Source: Motacilla alba alba
Taxonomy: Eukaryota > Chordata > Aves > Passeriformes > Motacillidae
Reading direction: 5' to 3'
NCBI RefSeq assembly: GCF_015832195.1
Contig: NC_052017.1
Coordinates: forward strand, 66,093,801 to 66,157,800
DNA: 64,000 bases
Shown here: one piece after another, positions 62,201 to 64,000 of the stretch
Numbering within the stretch: the stretch's first letter is position 1
How the letters are laid out: every line of letters starts with the position of its first letter
Notes under the pieces: model-generated
What the model saw: only the letters and a program-made list of their open reading frames with translations
What the model was told of the DNA's origin: nothing
Databases searched by the model: none
Made by a program: the position numbers and the translations under genes

Positions 62201-62639
62201 ATATCTGTAAATAATTAAATTATGTAGTTCATATATTTAATTTATGCCATACCCTTGAAAATGTTTCTTCTAGTATTAGAACTTTTACCAACAAAGAGTT
62301 TTCATACCTACATCTTCTTTCACCTCTGTTGTCTGTGGAATCCAGGAAATTAGTATCTTTTCTGTCATTTCTATACTCTCTTTAAATTTGTATATTTGGT
62401 TTAGAATTTAATTTTGATATTCAGATTAGTTCAGTCCTCCCACAGGATTTCTAATGAAACTTCAGAATATAAATTAGTTAAAATGTTGTTCCTATTGATA
62501 GATGTTGATTTTTTGTGTTGCACATTAGCAGCAGTCACTTTACAGTACCACAGAGAGATTTGTTAGACCGGATCATCCGCACAGTCTTGATTTGACCTGT
62601 GATGGTCTGTAGCCTGAAGATCTTGGAATTTAAATAAAC
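59207..62639. other. Single-copy non-coding DNA
   Basis: A 12-bp unit GATGCAGGCAGG is repeated at 59246 and 59261. Otherwise AT-rich sequence with frames up to 123 codons (60442-60753 plus, 60870-61241 minus) lacking any recognisable domain. Confidence 0.5.
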
Positions 62640-63560
62640 AAGAGAAATGGAAGGTGGGAGAGCAGAATGGGAAATGTCCCAACTTACAAAGACAGGTAGA
62701 GGGGCAGAGTGCTGGATTCACAGCACAGCAAGATTAAGCACAGCTGAGCCAGGTGCCTCACTGCTGACTGCTCCTTTCAGGCAGCAGACAGAAAGGAAGC
62801 CCACAGAAGCCAGGTCAGCCTGCCTGAAATCTGAGTCTCTGCTACAAGTGCCTTCCCAGGGACTAACAGGGAGCCAAAGGCAACTGTGCTCCCAGCCACA
62901 CAGGTTTCCTTAACAGGCTGGAATCCTTTGAAGCTACATGATTGGTGAAAGATGCTGATGGCTCGAAGGGTTCAGCACAGTCCTGAGTCTCATGGAAATA
63001 AAGTTGCTAGATGGCTTTACAAATCGGGTCCCACGTTCCACCTTTGAACCATTTCTGATTGCCATAATGTTTACAGCAAAAACAATTTCCTGGTCTTCTT
63101 TTGCCCCTGAGCAGTCCGTCTCCCACTCCCCATTCCTGCTGACCTTGTCAGACCTGCTTTAACTCCACCGGTCTCATAGTTGCCTATCCCTGCTCACCCA
63201 GCCCAGGGGTTCATCTCCAGGATTGCTCAGGGACTGGGCAGAGAGCCCTCCGGGCTCCCTTGCACTGGCACCCATGGTAGCAGCTGTCAGGAAACGCTGA
63301 ATGCTGTGAGGCAAGCAGCCAAACACAGCACCAGTGCAACACCCACAGCCTTTTCAGGCCCAGGTACCACCAGCTCCTTCTCACCCCCAGCATCAGGCCC
63401 GCCAGCCCCGTGCTGTGCAAATGCTTCCACACCCACAGGTAAAAATCCCTGCTGAGGTCTCATATTCACAGTCACCCCCTGCACAAAACTACCCCCACCT
63501 CCTCCGATATCTTGGAGTAGTAAACCATTTGTTTAATCTCTTTGCTTTTCCCTGACTTCC
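62640..63560. other. GC-richer block, no gene recognised
   Basis: Composition rises in GC, opening Pro/Ser/Ala-rich frames on both strands (62647-62913, 63180-63555 plus; 63211-63484 minus). CpG is sparse, so it is not a CpG island. A CAG followed by GTAAAA-like sequence near 63438 resembles a weak donor site. A lncRNA exon or old retroelement is possible; no family recognised. Confidence 0.3.
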
Positions 63561-64000
63561 AGTAATGAAATGCTGCTGTTTCTGAAATAATTTCCTGACT
63601 ATTTGCTGAGATTCATCTCCGACATTTCATTAAATATGATCATTTAACTGTACAAGTACAAATGTATTTTTAATTTAGCTTACTGCAGATATTATAGATG
63701 TGGGGAAATGAATTTGCATTGCTCTAGGACAAATATATCATTCACATATGAATGCCACAAAAGAACAAATTATTAAAAATTACTGAAACTTCCACAAAGA
63801 TTTATACTTAACATTTCCATTTTCAATCTCAGTGCCAGGGAAACATATAGCTTGTCACTATATCACACATGATGTTATGAAGAATGTTTGGAAGATTTGC
63901 CTGGGAATCTTTATCAACATTTCCATCTTGGATTTCATGTCATGGAACAAAATCTGTTTTGAGAGAGAAAGGTGAATTCAGCTGAGGTTTGTTTGGGAAA
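63561..64000. other. AT-rich non-coding DNA to the window end
   Basis: Nothing recognisable. An ATTTGCAT octamer site occurs near 63712. Confidence 0.5.

Noticed and set aside
1..64000. CRISPR array, phage or bacterial operon
   Set aside because: No regularly spaced repeats, no dense coding and no ribosome-binding-site pattern; the sequence is vertebrate-like throughout.

Overview
The window looks like non-coding vertebrate DNA, almost certainly from a bird. The best evidence is a decayed CR1 LINE at 23301-24525 on the minus strand, with the characteristic avian CR1 3' end and recognisable ORF2 blocks. A compact solo endogenous-retrovirus LTR lies at about 41014-41387. Low repeat density, AT-rich single-copy sequence, scattered A tracts and tetra- and pentanucleotide microsatellites fit an avian gene desert or long intron. 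I saw no bacterial, plasmid or phage features.

I could not support any intact protein-coding gene. Open stretches reach at most about 150 codons, overlap one another on both strands, and match no family I recognise. Several are translated microsatellites or translated CR1. I saw no tRNA, rRNA or CRISPR array.

Layout: 1-9429 is AT-rich and single-copy, with an unexplained open stretch at the left edge, a splice-site-like cluster near 3.5 kb and a 40-nt A tract. 9430-10390 is GC-rich but poor in CpG and split by a 43-nt A tract. 10391-23300 is AT-rich single-copy DNA with small repeats. 23301-24525 is the CR1 relic. 24526-41007 is single-copy DNA with a strong CTCF-like motif (29815), a large AGGAG pentanucleotide array (31016-31180), small tandem duplications and a homeodomain-type motif triplet (39246). 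41008-41393 is the LTR with its target-site duplication. 41394-64000 is mostly single-copy, with a 19-bp tandem duplication (49173), a 51-nt A tract (54991), a GATA microsatellite (59082-59206) and a GC-richer block (62640-63560).

The regulatory-type signals (CTCF-like site, clusters of ATTA, GATA and octamer motifs in AT-rich blocks) would suit a regulatory landscape near a developmental or neuronal gene, but that is inference. All eight A/T homopolymers of 14 nt or longer are A on the plus strand. This may reflect orientation within a transcribed region. I found no previously undescribed biological system. The findings are modest and each is paired with a decisive test.
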